Shown here piece by piece: positions 6,213 through 13,181 of a stretch of 13,181 bases of DNA (position 1 is its first letter; each line of letters begins with the position of its first letter). This stretch comes from Acidimicrobiales bacterium (GTDB lineage: Bacteria > Actinomycetota > Acidimicrobiia > Acidimicrobiales > JABEUL01). A program made the position numbers and the translations under genes. The notes beneath the pieces are model-generated. The model made no database searches and was not told where the DNA came from. It saw nothing but the letters and a program-made list of their open reading frames with translations. The DNA is taken from contig JABEUL010000036.1 of assembly GCA_013044465.1 (NCBI GenBank), forward strand, positions 1 through 13,181. Reading direction: 5' to 3'.

Positions 6213-7619
6213 GTGACAAGGCAAGGCAACTTATCCTCTTTAGCCTTAGATGGTGAGCATGACCCAATGAGTTCAAACGAAGTCGGGCGAAGTGGAAAAT
6301 TGCTTTCTTTCTCGACAGTTCTCATCTCTATCGCACTTATCGCAATCTCTTCTGCTGGCATCATTCGGCTAAGAAGCGCTCTTACCTATCCGACCTTCTC
6401 GTACGGAATTTCTTCCTATGCGCACGCTTTCATCAACAGGTCGCTGTTCATAGCAGGTTTATTCGGGTTGATAGCTATTGGACTGAACCAATGGATTCGA
6501 AAATTGGAACTAAAGACTGCTCAATCGCGATTCCTGTCTAAGGCTATTCTAGCCTCCCTTCTTTCTTGCGTCACATTTATTTCAGGAATTGTCGTGATTG
6601 AAATTTGGCCCGAATATCGTGAACTACCTCAGGCAACTGGTGTCTTTCCAAACACGGGATTCGGGGGATACAGAATTTATGAGAACGTTAATAGCATTAG
6701 CGCTCAATGGAAGGTTCCAGAAATTTCCTCCGGAACTCCTAATAGCTTGGCCGCCACCTGGATAGGGGCGCAGGGCAAGAGTAGTCCGATTCAATTCATC
6801 CAAATCGGTACAAATGAAGCTGTTGATGCTTCGGGAGGCATATATTACGAAGCGTTCTGGGCAGACACAGCAACTTCCTTCTACCCTAGAGATATTATGA
6901 ATATCGAAGCAGGTGACAGCATTTTTGTCAAAATGGTTCGAACCGGATCTGGTTGGTTGCTCACTTTCCAAGATAACAACACAGGTGTATCGGAACCCAT
7001 CCAAGTGCCTTTCGGAGCCGGTGAACAGTTCACCGAGGGTGAATGGATACAAGAAGACCCTCCTCCATCATTATCATCGCCGACAGATGTGCCATACCCA
7101 GTCATGCCGCAACCGACTTTCGAAAAACTGGCCATCAACGGATCACCTCCAAGCCTTAGCCGCCAAAACGCCCAGGTGCTGGAGACATTCGGTGGTTCAT
7201 TCTTCGTCCCGACGACCTTCCGCAATGACTCCTTCGGTTTTACACTTCCAACTGGAACTGCTCTCGAATACCTTAGATTGTCATGGGCATTCAATTCAGA
7301 CCAATCTAGATATTTATACGAGACACAATCATGGAACTCACTTTCTTTCAAGGACAGGTCCCGGGAAGTAAATACTCTTAAAAATGCTTTCCTCCAGTTT
7401 GCTTCTGGTCTTACGAAAGGCAATTGGCCCAAGGCAACTGAACAATACATTGCGCCGGCCGCCCAGCGATCAATCACCATTTCAAACGACTTGATTGTAT
7501 GGGAAAAGGCCGGATTTCCTGCTACTGGATCTACTTACCTGAAGTTAAAATCCGACCAAGACAACAATTCCGTCACAATTAAACTCAGGGCGACACTTGA
7601 TCTCCCACCACCGAACTAA
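6213..7619 (+). CDS. Membrane-anchored G1 (eqolisin) glutamic peptidase
   Basis: A 468-residue protein with three predicted membrane segments (about 31-53, 77-94, 109-131), leaving the rest outside the cell; the loop at 94-109 is basic, as expected for the inside. Residues about 150-315 match peptidase family G1: AQWKVPEI at 164-171, TWIGAQG at 182-188, FIQIGTNEA at 195-203 and EGEWIQED at 275-282. Aligned to scytalidoglutamic peptidase, where Trp39, Gln53 and Glu136 mark the active site, Trp183, Gln197 and Glu277 fall at nearly the same spacing (14 and 94 versus 14 and 97), so the catalytic Gln/Glu dyad appears intact. A Pro/Ser linker and an unrecognised C-terminal part (about 320-468) follow. 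The start used is GTG 6213 with TAGGAT just before it; ATG 6267 (residue 19), preceded by GGTGAG at better spacing, is an equally good choice and keeps all segments. It stands alone, with no partner gene close by. Substrates are unknown. Confidence 0.85.
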   Translation: MTRQGNLSSLALDGEHDPMSSNEVGRSGKLLSFSTVLISIALIAISSAGIIRLRSALTYPTFSYGISSYAHAFINRSLFIAGLFGLIAIGLNQWIRKLELKTAQSRFLSKAILASLLSCVTFISGIVVIEIWPEYRELPQATGVFPNTGFGGYRIYENVNSISAQWKVPEISSGTPNSLAATWIGAQGKSSPIQFIQIGTNEAVDASGGIYYEAFWADTATSFYPRDIMNIEAGDSIFVKMVRTGSGWLLTFQDNNTGVSEPIQVPFGAGEQFTEGEWIQEDPPPSLSSPTDVPYPVMPQPTFEKLAINGSPPSLSRQNAQVLETFGGSFFVPTTFRNDSFGFTLPTGTALEYLRLSWAFNSDQSRYLYETQSWNSLSFKDRSREVNTLKNAFLQFASGLTKGNWPKATEQYIAPAAQRSITISNDLIVWEKAGFPATGSTYLKLKSDQDNNSVTIKLRATLDLPPPN

Positions 7620-7997
7620 CAGCAATGCACATTTCCCAATAAAAACCAATGGATTGCAATTTATTGATATAAAAAAGTGCACTAGCACTTAAGGCAAGCA
7701 AATTAATCACACTGAATTCACTTTATCTATGATCATTAAGTCTGGCTTGGGAAATATACAAATCTATTTTTCACAAACCATGAAAACAGGGCCCGCATCC
7801 CCAGTCCCTAACTTATTAGTACCCTGTACATTCTAGCAAGATTTTTTGTTCATTCGCAATCAATATTAAGTCCGATGAGGGCATCAATTTAATGCGCCAC
7901 AAATGCGTTGGCCATCGCTACACACCGTTCTCATTGCAAATATTCAATTTTTCTTGGCGTACCCATAATCAAGTTTGTCTAGACAATTAGCCAACAG
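7620..7997. other. Gene-free gap between convergent genes
   Basis: I see no gene here. It holds one terminator-like hairpin (7675-7690) and a 12-bp perfect palindrome, TTGTCTAGACAA (7975-7986), just beyond the stop of the - strand ATPase gene. The palindrome has no loop and no T-tract. Confidence 0.4.
7671..7690 (-). terminator. Possible intrinsic terminator, - strand
   Basis: Read on the - strand, AAGTGC-TAGT-GCACTT forms a 6-bp stem with a 4-base loop followed by a run of T. It lies about 310 bases after the stop of the DUF4143 ATPase gene, rather far, and close to the end of the + strand peptidase gene, for which the T-run is on the wrong side. Confidence 0.4.
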
Positions 7998-9275
7998 CTA
8001 TGGACCCAAAAGCGCTGCAGGTATCACTGCGATTCCATCTTTGCGACGATAGGCTTCGCGACCTGTCGTGATAACTATCGCATCTGAGAGATCATCTCCC
8101 ATCTTTTTCTGCAACCAGTGGATGTGCTTGCAATTGTCATCATTCACAGACTGGTTGAGCTTGACTTCAATGGCTACAGTTTTGGAGTCGTGACCAACGA
8201 CAACTAAATCAACCTCATGTTCACCAGCTCTTGTTCGCAAGTGATATAACTTAGCTTCAGAATTTTGAGCGTAAATACGAACCGATTGGGTAACTAGTGA
8301 TTCAAACAAAGCACCGAGAAGCGATCCTCCGCCAGCGACTTCAATACTGGACCCACTCACGCTCAGAAGATCCTCCAAACCTACTCCTAGCAACCTAGCT
8401 GCCAATGCCGGATCAGCAAGGTGGTGCTTTGAAGGCAGAGACAACTTCTTAAAGTAATTCTTGGTTGGATCGAAAGCTGGAACTGGGTCAAGTATCCAAA
8501 GTCTTTCGAGAGCAATGCGGTAAGGTTCGGTAGTAGATCTAGATGGTACAAAACCTTGATTTGAAGTGGCCGCTTCACGAATGCGCTCATAGCTAGCAGT
8601 CGTAGCTGTGCTCGCGACATACGCAGCCATCCACCTTTGCAATGCTCCCTTATTGCGTATGAAGCGACCCACATCTGGAATGTCCCTATCCACTATCCTG
8701 TCAATGTAGCTATCTAATTGGGCCCTCGCAGACCTCGGACTTAGGTGGCGAATGCCCGGAAATCCTGATAAAAGTATTTCATTAGCGTATTCCTCCAGCC
8801 CAACAGAAGTATGACCTTCCACTTCTGGATTTCGACCCAACAGTAATTCTGCCAAACTAACAGTAGGCAACTCAAGCCCACGCTCGACAAGCGACATAGG
8901 TCTCATTCGAAGCATTACGATTCGCCCCGCTCCAGTATGTGTTTGTGGATTAATAGGTGAAGCTGAACTGGTCAATAGGAATTGACCCGGAGCCCGATCA
9001 CGATCAACTGCTCTGCGCACTAAGTCCCAAGATTCAGCCATTCGCTGCCACTCGTCGATAAGGATGGGCCGCTTTCCCTTCGTAAATCTGTCAGCATCAG
9101 CGGCAAAGATTTCCCTCTGGGCTAATTCATCAAGTCATAGTAAAGTAGCGGCTCGTCTCTCGGCTGTTTCAGTTTTTCCAACTCCCTTAGGTCCTTCCAG
9201 AGAAAGCGCTGGAAGTTCAGAAAACAGCAGATCGATCTCAGCATCAACAATTCGAGGAGTATAGGAATTTAGCAA
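7998..9275 (-). pseudogene. AAA ATPase with DUF4143 domain, interrupted by in-frame TGA
   Basis: The full frame has 425 codons if read from TTG 9273-9275, the only start after an upstream in-frame TAA (9279-9281). It begins with a conserved TPRIVDAEID-type N-terminus, Walker A GPKGVGKT (28-35) and Walker B ILIDEW (71-76). The ATPase core continues to a C-terminal DUF4143-type nuclease-like domain with a DLVVV...AIEVKL motif. Codon 47 is TGA (9135-9137), between Walker A and B; relatives usually have an Arg-Leu-Asp here, so a CGA to TGA change is the simplest explanation. Initiation from ATG 9041 would give 347 residues lacking both Walker motifs, so it would not be a working ATPase. Such stand-alone ATPases are common in accessory DNA; their cellular role is poorly known. 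Apart from the TGA the frame shows no decay, so the mutation is recent or a sequence error. Confidence 0.85.
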
Positions 9276-9595
9276 AGTTTAGGTATTTCCAGACTTTAAC
9301 TCGAAATACCCCTTCCACAAGCCATTTCGGTGATAATATATGCACTTACGATACATTCTGCCGATAGCATACACTACAATTTGGCGACTTATTATAGTTG
9401 TCCCAATATCGGATATCTAGTAGTTCGAGAAGCTTTTTAAATTATCAATTTATAGCCAGCAATCCAACCATAAGTGGCAACTCTGTACTTCAGCCATCGA
9501 TCTCCAAGCTTCTTTTTACTATTTAATGGCAGACCAGAATCGTCAGAGTCCTAGGTCTCCGTACCAAATTTCAGGCATTTAACCAAGTTGGTCTA
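9276..9595. other. Gene-free stretch upstream of the ATPase gene
   Basis: I see no gene here. On the - strand a TATAAT (9391-9396) could be a -10 for the ATPase gene, giving a leader of about 110 bases, but no good -35 accompanies it. AGAAGCTT (9428-9435) and AAGCTTCT (9506-9513) form an 8-bp inverted repeat 70 bases apart. No clear terminator for the sigma operon was found. Confidence 0.35.
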
Positions 9596-10486
9596 TCAAC
9601 TGCTTTGTGGCACTGTAGTGACGGGCACTGTAGTGGCAGGTGCCTCAGTGGTAGCGGGAACACTCGAGGAAGGCACTGGCATGGTCGAAGTTGGATTGGT
9701 TGGAGCTACGCTGCTGGGGACAACACTTGATGAAGGATTGTCATTGCTGGCATTATTCGGCTCATTACCCTTGCCCCTTGACTCACTTCTCCCTTTCGAA
9801 TGTGATGCAGCATTTGATGAACCTTTGTCACTTGAGGGAGCTTTTACAGATGCACAGTACTGCGCAACGCTCTCATTTGCTGCTTTTGCGGCAGCTTCAA
9901 GGTTTATGAAAGCCCTTGAGTGAGTTAATGCTGGAGAAGATGTCACTGTTGCCCCTGATGAGGTACTTGTAGAGCCGCCATTTACTTGCGCAGTATAGGC
10001 GGTACATAACCCGAATGCATTTGCCGAAGTAATCACTGGCCCAGTGACGTGATTAGCGCCTTTAGCTGCATTAGAACTTGGGTTTGGAACTGATACTCCT
10101 ACATCGGAAAGAACACTTGCCACTTTTGTTTGGGCAGGTGCGGGGAGACTCCCAGTGGCAGCCGCTGCGGCTGTTCCTCCGAATAGTACTGCTACAGCAG
10201 CTGCTGCAGCCTTCGCTGTTAGTATTTTACTTATCATTTTAGATCTCCTTTTAGGTTCTAGCTCTACTACTTGTGGGCTAAAAGCAGCCCTAAAGTGAGA
10301 GATGATCGTCTGCTCTTGATTCAAGCCACTGGTAAGTGGGACTTTCTTAGCAACTTGAATTAACTCAGCCATGTTCCGAAGTTCGATCGGGGCATCTGCT
10401 GGGTCTAAGTCACCTGCTAACAAAGAATCACCGAAGTGTCTAAAAATCTCTTGCATCTTGTTATCTACATCGCTCTCACTAGTCAA
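9596..10486 (-). CDS. Single-pass membrane partner of an ECF sigma factor (probable anti-sigma)
   Basis: A 296-residue protein. The N-terminal about 85 residues are charged and cytoplasmic (EIFRHFGDSL early, a basic KRRSK at 79-83), followed by an Ala-rich membrane segment (about 87-110), then GSLPAPAQ (112-119). Outside lie a small domain with Cys161 and Cys211, probably a disulfide, and a long Ser/Thr/Pro tail (about 216-296), suited to crossing the wall. The start is TTG, overlapping the sigma stop as TTGA (10483-10486), so translation is coupled; no better start keeps the N-terminal part. Position directly after an ECF sigma gene, with a cytoplasmic domain and one membrane pass, is the usual layout of anti-sigma factors, though no classical zinc anti-sigma motif is visible. 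The N-terminal part would bind the sigma factor and the outer part would sense the envelope state. The role rests on context. Confidence 0.8.
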   Translation of the reverse strand: MTSESDVDNKMQEIFRHFGDSLLAGDLDPADAPIELRNMAELIQVAKKVPLTSGLNQEQTIISHFRAAFSPQVVELEPKRRSKMISKILTAKAAAAAVAVLFGGTAAAAATGSLPAPAQTKVASVLSDVGVSVPNPSSNAAKGANHVTGPVITSANAFGLCTAYTAQVNGGSTSTSSGATVTSSPALTHSRAFINLEAAAKAANESVAQYCASVKAPSSDKGSSNAASHSKGRSESRGKGNEPNNASNDNPSSSVVPSSVAPTNPTSTMPVPSSSVPATTEAPATTVPVTTVPQSS

Positions 10487-11031
10487 ATCGTTACGCCTAT
10501 CTGAGATTTGCTGATTTTTTCAACTGCACGGTGTTGGAGAATCCTGACGGAACCCACACTTTTCCCCATGATCTTGGCCACTTTTTGGGTACTAAGTCCA
10601 CCTATTACCCTAAGCAAAACGACTTCGGCCTGATCAGATGTGAGGTTGCTCACAAGCTTGGATATGGCTTCTTGTGATGAAACATCGTCCAACATATTTT
10701 CGACGCTATAGCTGTTGCCAGGAATATCTATGCTTTCATTGATGCCGGTGATTTTGGGCCTTCTAGACTCCTTGCGGTAGAAATCAACCACCCTTTTGTG
10801 CGCTATATCAAAAAGGAGGGCTTTAAAGTCCCCTCCCCTGCCTTCAAAGTTACGTAATGCCCCAATTGCCGAAATCCATGTCTCTTGTGAGACATCTTCG
10901 CAACTTGAGCCAGTTCTATTTCTCAGGTAGGCAATCAAAAATGGTTGGAGGTTTCGGTACAGCAAAGTAACACCTGCCTCCTCGCCTGATTTAGCCATAT
11001 TAAGTGCACTATCTAATTCAGAGTCATCCAT
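10483..11031 (-). CDS. ECF-family RNA polymerase sigma factor (sigma-70 type)
   Basis: A 182-residue sigma factor with only regions 2 and 4, the normal ECF size. Region 2 includes CEDVSQETWISAIGAL and a DFKALLFDIAHKRVVDF stretch (roughly residues 44-85), with the W-A-A-type surface for -10 melting. Region 4 (about 128-177) has LTSDQAEVVLLRVIGG, then the helix-turn-helix LSTQKVAKIMGKSVGSVR and a basic end. It directs RNA polymerase to alternative promoters, most likely including its own. The downstream gene overlaps by four bases and probably encodes its inhibitor. The ATG at 11029-11031 has no visible ribosome site; an internal ATG at residue 12 is possible but would still precede region 2. 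A 14-bp palindrome lies 55 bases upstream. Confidence 0.95.
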   Translation of the reverse strand: MDDSELDSALNMAKSGEEAGVTLLYRNLQPFLIAYLRNRTGSSCEDVSQETWISAIGALRNFEGRGGDFKALLFDIAHKRVVDFYRKESRRPKITGINESIDIPGNSYSVENMLDDVSSQEAISKLVSNLTSDQAEVVLLRVIGGLSTQKVAKIMGKSVGSVRILQHRAVEKISKSQIGVTI

Positions 11032-11085
11032 ATTCGTATACCGAGACAGGACCCTACTTACCCAAGAGGGATATTGCCTATACTT

Positions 11086-11099
11086 CTAAATCGATTTAG
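11086..11099. promoter_or_regulatory. 14-bp perfect palindrome upstream of the sigma operon
   Basis: CTAAATCGATTTAG is its own reverse complement and lies 55 bases before the sigma start, where the operon promoter is expected. Position and symmetry suggest an operator for a dimeric regulator. On the - strand a GTAAC about 17 bases before the CGAT of the palindrome is a loose match to ECF-type promoters; I do not rely on it. Confidence 0.35.
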
Positions 11100-11104
11100 C
11101 AGGA

Positions 11105-11465
11105 CATTTTGTTACGGAAATCTCAATGTAAATATGTGAGTCTTCTAATGAAGCTAGTAATACCAGAATTTAGAACTGGTGAAAAGGTTCACTTGGTATG
11201 ATTTTCTTTACTTATAGACTGAAAGATGAGAGGCAATTAGACTTTCTGGTCATAACCAGACAAGTAGAGGCTTCAGCTATTTTTTTTCTAGGTACTTTGC
11301 CATTTTTACACCGAATCTTTTGGTTCGCAGTTTTTCCGAATAGAGAAATATCGTTACAAATTCAGATGGAGGTCACTAGCGTTGTTAGGTCACGAAATCA
11401 CCTTCACTCGCTCTAGGTCAGGTAACAAAGAGATGGTGCCTATGTAGAGCAGAAGATAAGGACTC
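11105..11465. other. Gene-free stretch with inverted repeats, before the transposase relic
   Basis: No gene is convincing here. Inverted repeats: ATACCA/TGGTAT (11160-11165 with 11194-11199) enclosing GTGAA/TTCAC (11179-11192) and followed by a T-rich stretch, and TCTGGT-CATA-ACCAGA (11245-11260). AGGTCAC occurs twice around 11372-11394. The stretch may hold a degraded N-terminal part of the transposase or an element end, but I could not recognise either. Confidence 0.3.
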
Positions 11466-11879
11466 ATGTGCGTGAACTTGTTGGATTCTTGCATTACGAT
11501 TCGCCAAGAGTTAGCCAAGCTCAATGAGATCTGGGAGGTAAATGACAGATTTACCAACTATCTTCAAGCCGAGTGGAAATTGATCTCCAAGACTCGAAAT
11601 GGAGCAAAAGTCACTAAAAAGTATGACTTAGCAAAAAGTCCATTTCAACAAGCAAATATCTATAAAAGTACTTCAGCCAAGTCAAAACTCATTATGAAAA
11701 AGACGATGGATAAACTGCACCCAGGAGCGCTATCTCGCCATATTAAGGACCTCGCCGGAAAACTCCAAAAGATGTCACTCTCGAAAGCTCCAGCGGCAAG
11801 AAAACCCGTCGTAAATACCTCATGGAACCGATCTCCTGGTGTACTTTTCCAAATGAGGCAACGCGCTTACTTGCAGTAA
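11466..11879 (+). pseudogene. C-terminal relic of an integrase-type (rve) transposase
   Basis: The 137-residue frame resembles the part that follows the DDE core in integrase-catalytic-domain transposases: NYLQAEWKLISKTRNGAKV, then KKYDLAKSPFQQA and a KLHPGALSRHI stretch correspond to the family pattern of a KL-x-K-x-R-x-GA-x-V-x-KRYD-x-TPYQR box and a later LNPAAL-like box. The catalytic DDE residues are missing: there is a stop just upstream and no core domain in the preceding 400 bases. No ribosome site precedes the ATG. Near 11790 another frame (GKKTRRKYLMEPI) looks more natural, suggesting a further frameshift. So this is a truncated, non-functional insertion sequence remnant; I cannot name the exact IS family. 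It marks past mobile activity near the sigma operon. Confidence 0.65.
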
Positions 11880-11899
11880 AGTTGTTTTGGATGTAAAAT
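11871..11899 (+). promoter_or_regulatory. Candidate promoter for the coupled membrane-protein pair
   Basis: TTGCAG (11871-11876) and TAAAAT (11894-11899) are 17 bases apart, giving a -10 with five of six consensus bases. Start of transcription would be near 11906, 40 bases before the ATG. The -35 falls in the last codons of the transposase relic. A ribosome site AAGGGTGG (11934-11941) sits 4 bases before ATG 11946. Confidence 0.45.
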
Positions 11900-11945
11900 T
11901 ACGGGAGTTAGTGGCGGTAGTTGTTTTCCTAAAAAGGGTGGTCAA

Positions 11946-12558
11946 ATGGCCAGTGAAACTACAATTAATAGGCATCTCGAAGAGAGTGACTCTTCAACCG
12001 AGCTATATAAATTTTCAATTGTGCCATTAAAGGGACTCCCGATAGTCGCGGCGGTACTCGTTCTTTTGATCATTTCCATTGCTTCGAATTCGCTATGGGC
12101 TATTGACTTTTTTCATGTTGTAGCTGGAGGCCTTTGGACGGGCGTTGATTTGTTCGTAGGATTCGTAATCGGTCCAATTTTGGGGAGGCTATCGATCCCT
12201 TCTAGGATGGAATTCTCTAAAAAGTTCATGCCAAAGATGCTTTTATTGATGCCTACCTTAATAGTCTGCACATTGGCAGCAGGGTGGCAGCTCGCTAGCC
12301 ATCTTGGATTCATTCTGACCTCTTATCCGCACCACAACCTAATCGTGGCTTCATTCATAGTAGTTGGTATCATGTCGATAATTGCACTTGGAATCTTAGA
12401 ACCTGCCAATCTTACAATTATTGTTTGAATTAAAAAAACCTGAACCGCGCGGCGAGGTGATCGGCAAGTTAATGAAGAGATTTATTTATACGGCCGGTAT
12501 CACTGGGGCGATGCAAGTAGCGACTTTGATTTTGATGACAAGGATAGCAACCACATGA
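11946..12558 (+). pseudogene. Small multi-pass membrane protein (CopD/DUF2269-like), one-base frameshift
   Basis: The first frame (11946-12428, 160 codons) has membrane segments near residues 30-48, 52-78, 95-115 and 132-152, with a DFFHVVAGGLWTG motif reminiscent of CopD/DUF2269-type proteins. It ends at a premature TGA (12426-12428). The next frame continues the same protein: ELKKPEPRGEVIGKLMKR, then a further membrane segment, to TGA 12556-12558. Removing one T from GTTTGAA (12423-12429) joins them and yields NLTIIVELKKPEP, matching in spacing the NLxxxxELRKPxP pattern I remember from actinobacterial relatives. The restored end overlaps the next start as ATGA, the expected coupling, so the lesion is recent or a sequence error. 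The restored length is about 203 residues. Function is unknown; an inner-membrane role with the next gene is inferred. Confidence 0.7.
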
Positions 12559-12938
12559 ATGTGGGAAAAGCACCGTGTGACATTCTAGCTACTATCTCTT
12601 TAGCCATATCAATTGTCGGAGGAATCTATTTGAGCTCCTACTTGCCAAAAAGAGCTCCGTTGTTACCGGCATATGTTATTCTCGGACTTGCCCTTTCAAT
12701 TAGCTTGATAAATATAGTTTTACTCGCATCACTAAGGGACATATCGTGGAAAATATTTTTTCAAGTCGACAAGTGGGCTATTGTCGCTGAGCTTGTAATT
12801 GCCTCTATCTTAGAATTTGTCTTCGTCTATGACGGTACCCGAGGAGTAATGCTTGTAATAATGAGTTTTTTGCTTTTCCTCTTTGCGCTTAATGTCGCCA
12901 CGATACTCTCTTTTACTGTGGCAAAATATCAAAGCTAA
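12555..12938 (+). CDS. Small four-helix membrane protein, partner of the preceding gene
   Basis: A 127-residue hydrophobic protein with about four membrane segments (near 8-28, 37-58, 73-93, 99-121). Conserved-looking polar stretches are ISWKIFFQVDKW and EFVFVYDGTRG between helices. I recall similar proteins beside CopD/DUF2269-like genes in Actinomycetota but know no named function. ATG 12555 overlaps the upstream stop by four bases (ATGA), so the two are one operon and probably one complex. No own ribosome site is evident, as expected for coupled translation. No terminator follows: only an AT-rich stretch is seen. Confidence 0.75.
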   Translation: MNVGKAPCDILATISLAISIVGGIYLSSYLPKRAPLLPAYVILGLALSISLINIVLLASLRDISWKIFFQVDKWAIVAELVIASILEFVFVYDGTRGVMLVIMSFLLFLFALNVATILSFTVAKYQS

Positions 12939-13181
12939 TTAATTTCAGATTTAATATTATGGCTGAAAACAAATTGGACCGCAATTTTATAAAGGTTTAT
13001 GACACTTCAACGCTTTTCAACTGCACGATGGTTTTTTCGTCTCTTTTTGAGGTATTGAAAGATATCAACATCCTCATTGAGGGAGCCACTCTAAGTGGTA
13101 GATGCTAAAGCCACCAAAAATCAAGGGCGGGGAAAATCGATGGCAGGTCTGGGGAAAATTGCATAAGCGTCATTATTAGGA
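12939..13181. other. Right-edge stretch with one doubtful small frame
   Basis: ATG 12959 opens 49 codons to TAA 13106-13108 (starting MAENKLDRNFIKVYD); it has no Shine-Dalgarno site and no recognisable motif, so it may be chance or a relic. CCACT-CTA-AGTGG (13085-13097) is a short hairpin without a T-tract. GGGGAAAAT occurs twice near 13130-13161. Nothing else is seen. Confidence 0.25.

Noticed and set aside
6624..7480. Long - strand open frames opposite the G1 peptidase (142 and 199 codons).
   Set aside because: They lie inside a gene with clear catalytic motifs and show no domain; their compositions look like antisense shadows.
9135..9137. TGA as a sense codon (recoded Trp or selenocysteine).
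   Set aside because: TGA ends several other genes here (5080-5082, 5629-5631, 10483-10485), Trp is written TGG, and relatives have Arg rather than Trp or Cys at this site; no selenocysteine element is visible.
9588..9923. A + strand open frame of 111 codons opposite the sigma partner.
   Set aside because: It is the antisense of the low-complexity Ser/Thr/Pro tail, and its repetitive Val/Gly/Leu composition follows from that.
11198..11416. A + strand frame of 72 codons before the transposase relic.
   Set aside because: No ribosome site, no recognisable motif, and it does not continue the transposase.
1..13181. tRNA, rRNA genes or a CRISPR array.
   Set aside because: No cloverleaf with a TTCGA-type arm, no rRNA sequence and no regularly spaced repeats were seen on reading both strands.

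Overview
The window looks like an accessory stretch of a moderately AT-rich actinobacterial chromosome. The lineage is an inference: an ECF sigma factor followed by a membrane protein with an Ala-rich segment, a 'GSLPAPAQ' motif and a long Ser/Thr/Pro tail is a layout I associate with Acidimicrobiia-type Actinomycetota. TTG and GTG starts and weak or missing Shine-Dalgarno sites fit this. About a quarter of the window is non-coding, and several genes carry single-base lesions or are relics, so parts are either decaying or contain sequencing errors.

Layout. 1-263: the Thr/Pro-rich end of a + strand gene, then a strong stem-loop terminator between it and a convergent gene. 264-1502 (-): an RhlE-type DEAD-box RNA helicase with a hairpin-rich leader. 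1503-2134: no gene, several inverted repeats. 2135-4369 (+): a predicted 7-TM M48/M56-like zinc metallopeptidase fused to an extracytoplasmic beta-propeller, resembling BlaR1 in architecture. 4702-5631 (+): a two-gene module, an antitoxin-like protein and a DUF6036-type nucleotidyltransferase, the latter broken by a one-base deletion inside its GG motif. 5757-6195: probable gene relic. 6213-7619 (+): a membrane-anchored G1 (eqolisin) glutamic peptidase with catalytic Gln and Glu in place. 7998-9275 (-): an AAA ATPase/DUF4143 gene with an in-frame TGA between Walker A and Walker B. 9596-11031 (-): the ECF sigma factor and its translationally coupled membrane partner, a probable anti-sigma. 11466-11879 (+): C-terminal relic of an integrase-type transposase. 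11946-12938 (+): two coupled small membrane proteins, the first with a one-base insertion.

How the parts may work together. The sigma/membrane-partner pair is a self-contained envelope-signalling operon. The two membrane peptidases both place a large domain outside the cell: one looks like a sensor-protease and the other like an anchored exo-acting protease. They are not adjacent, and a shared pathway is only speculation. The nucleotidyltransferase pair, the DUF4143 ATPase and the transposase relic are typical mobile accessory genes. The single-base lesions in three otherwise well-preserved genes are the point most in need of read-level checking.
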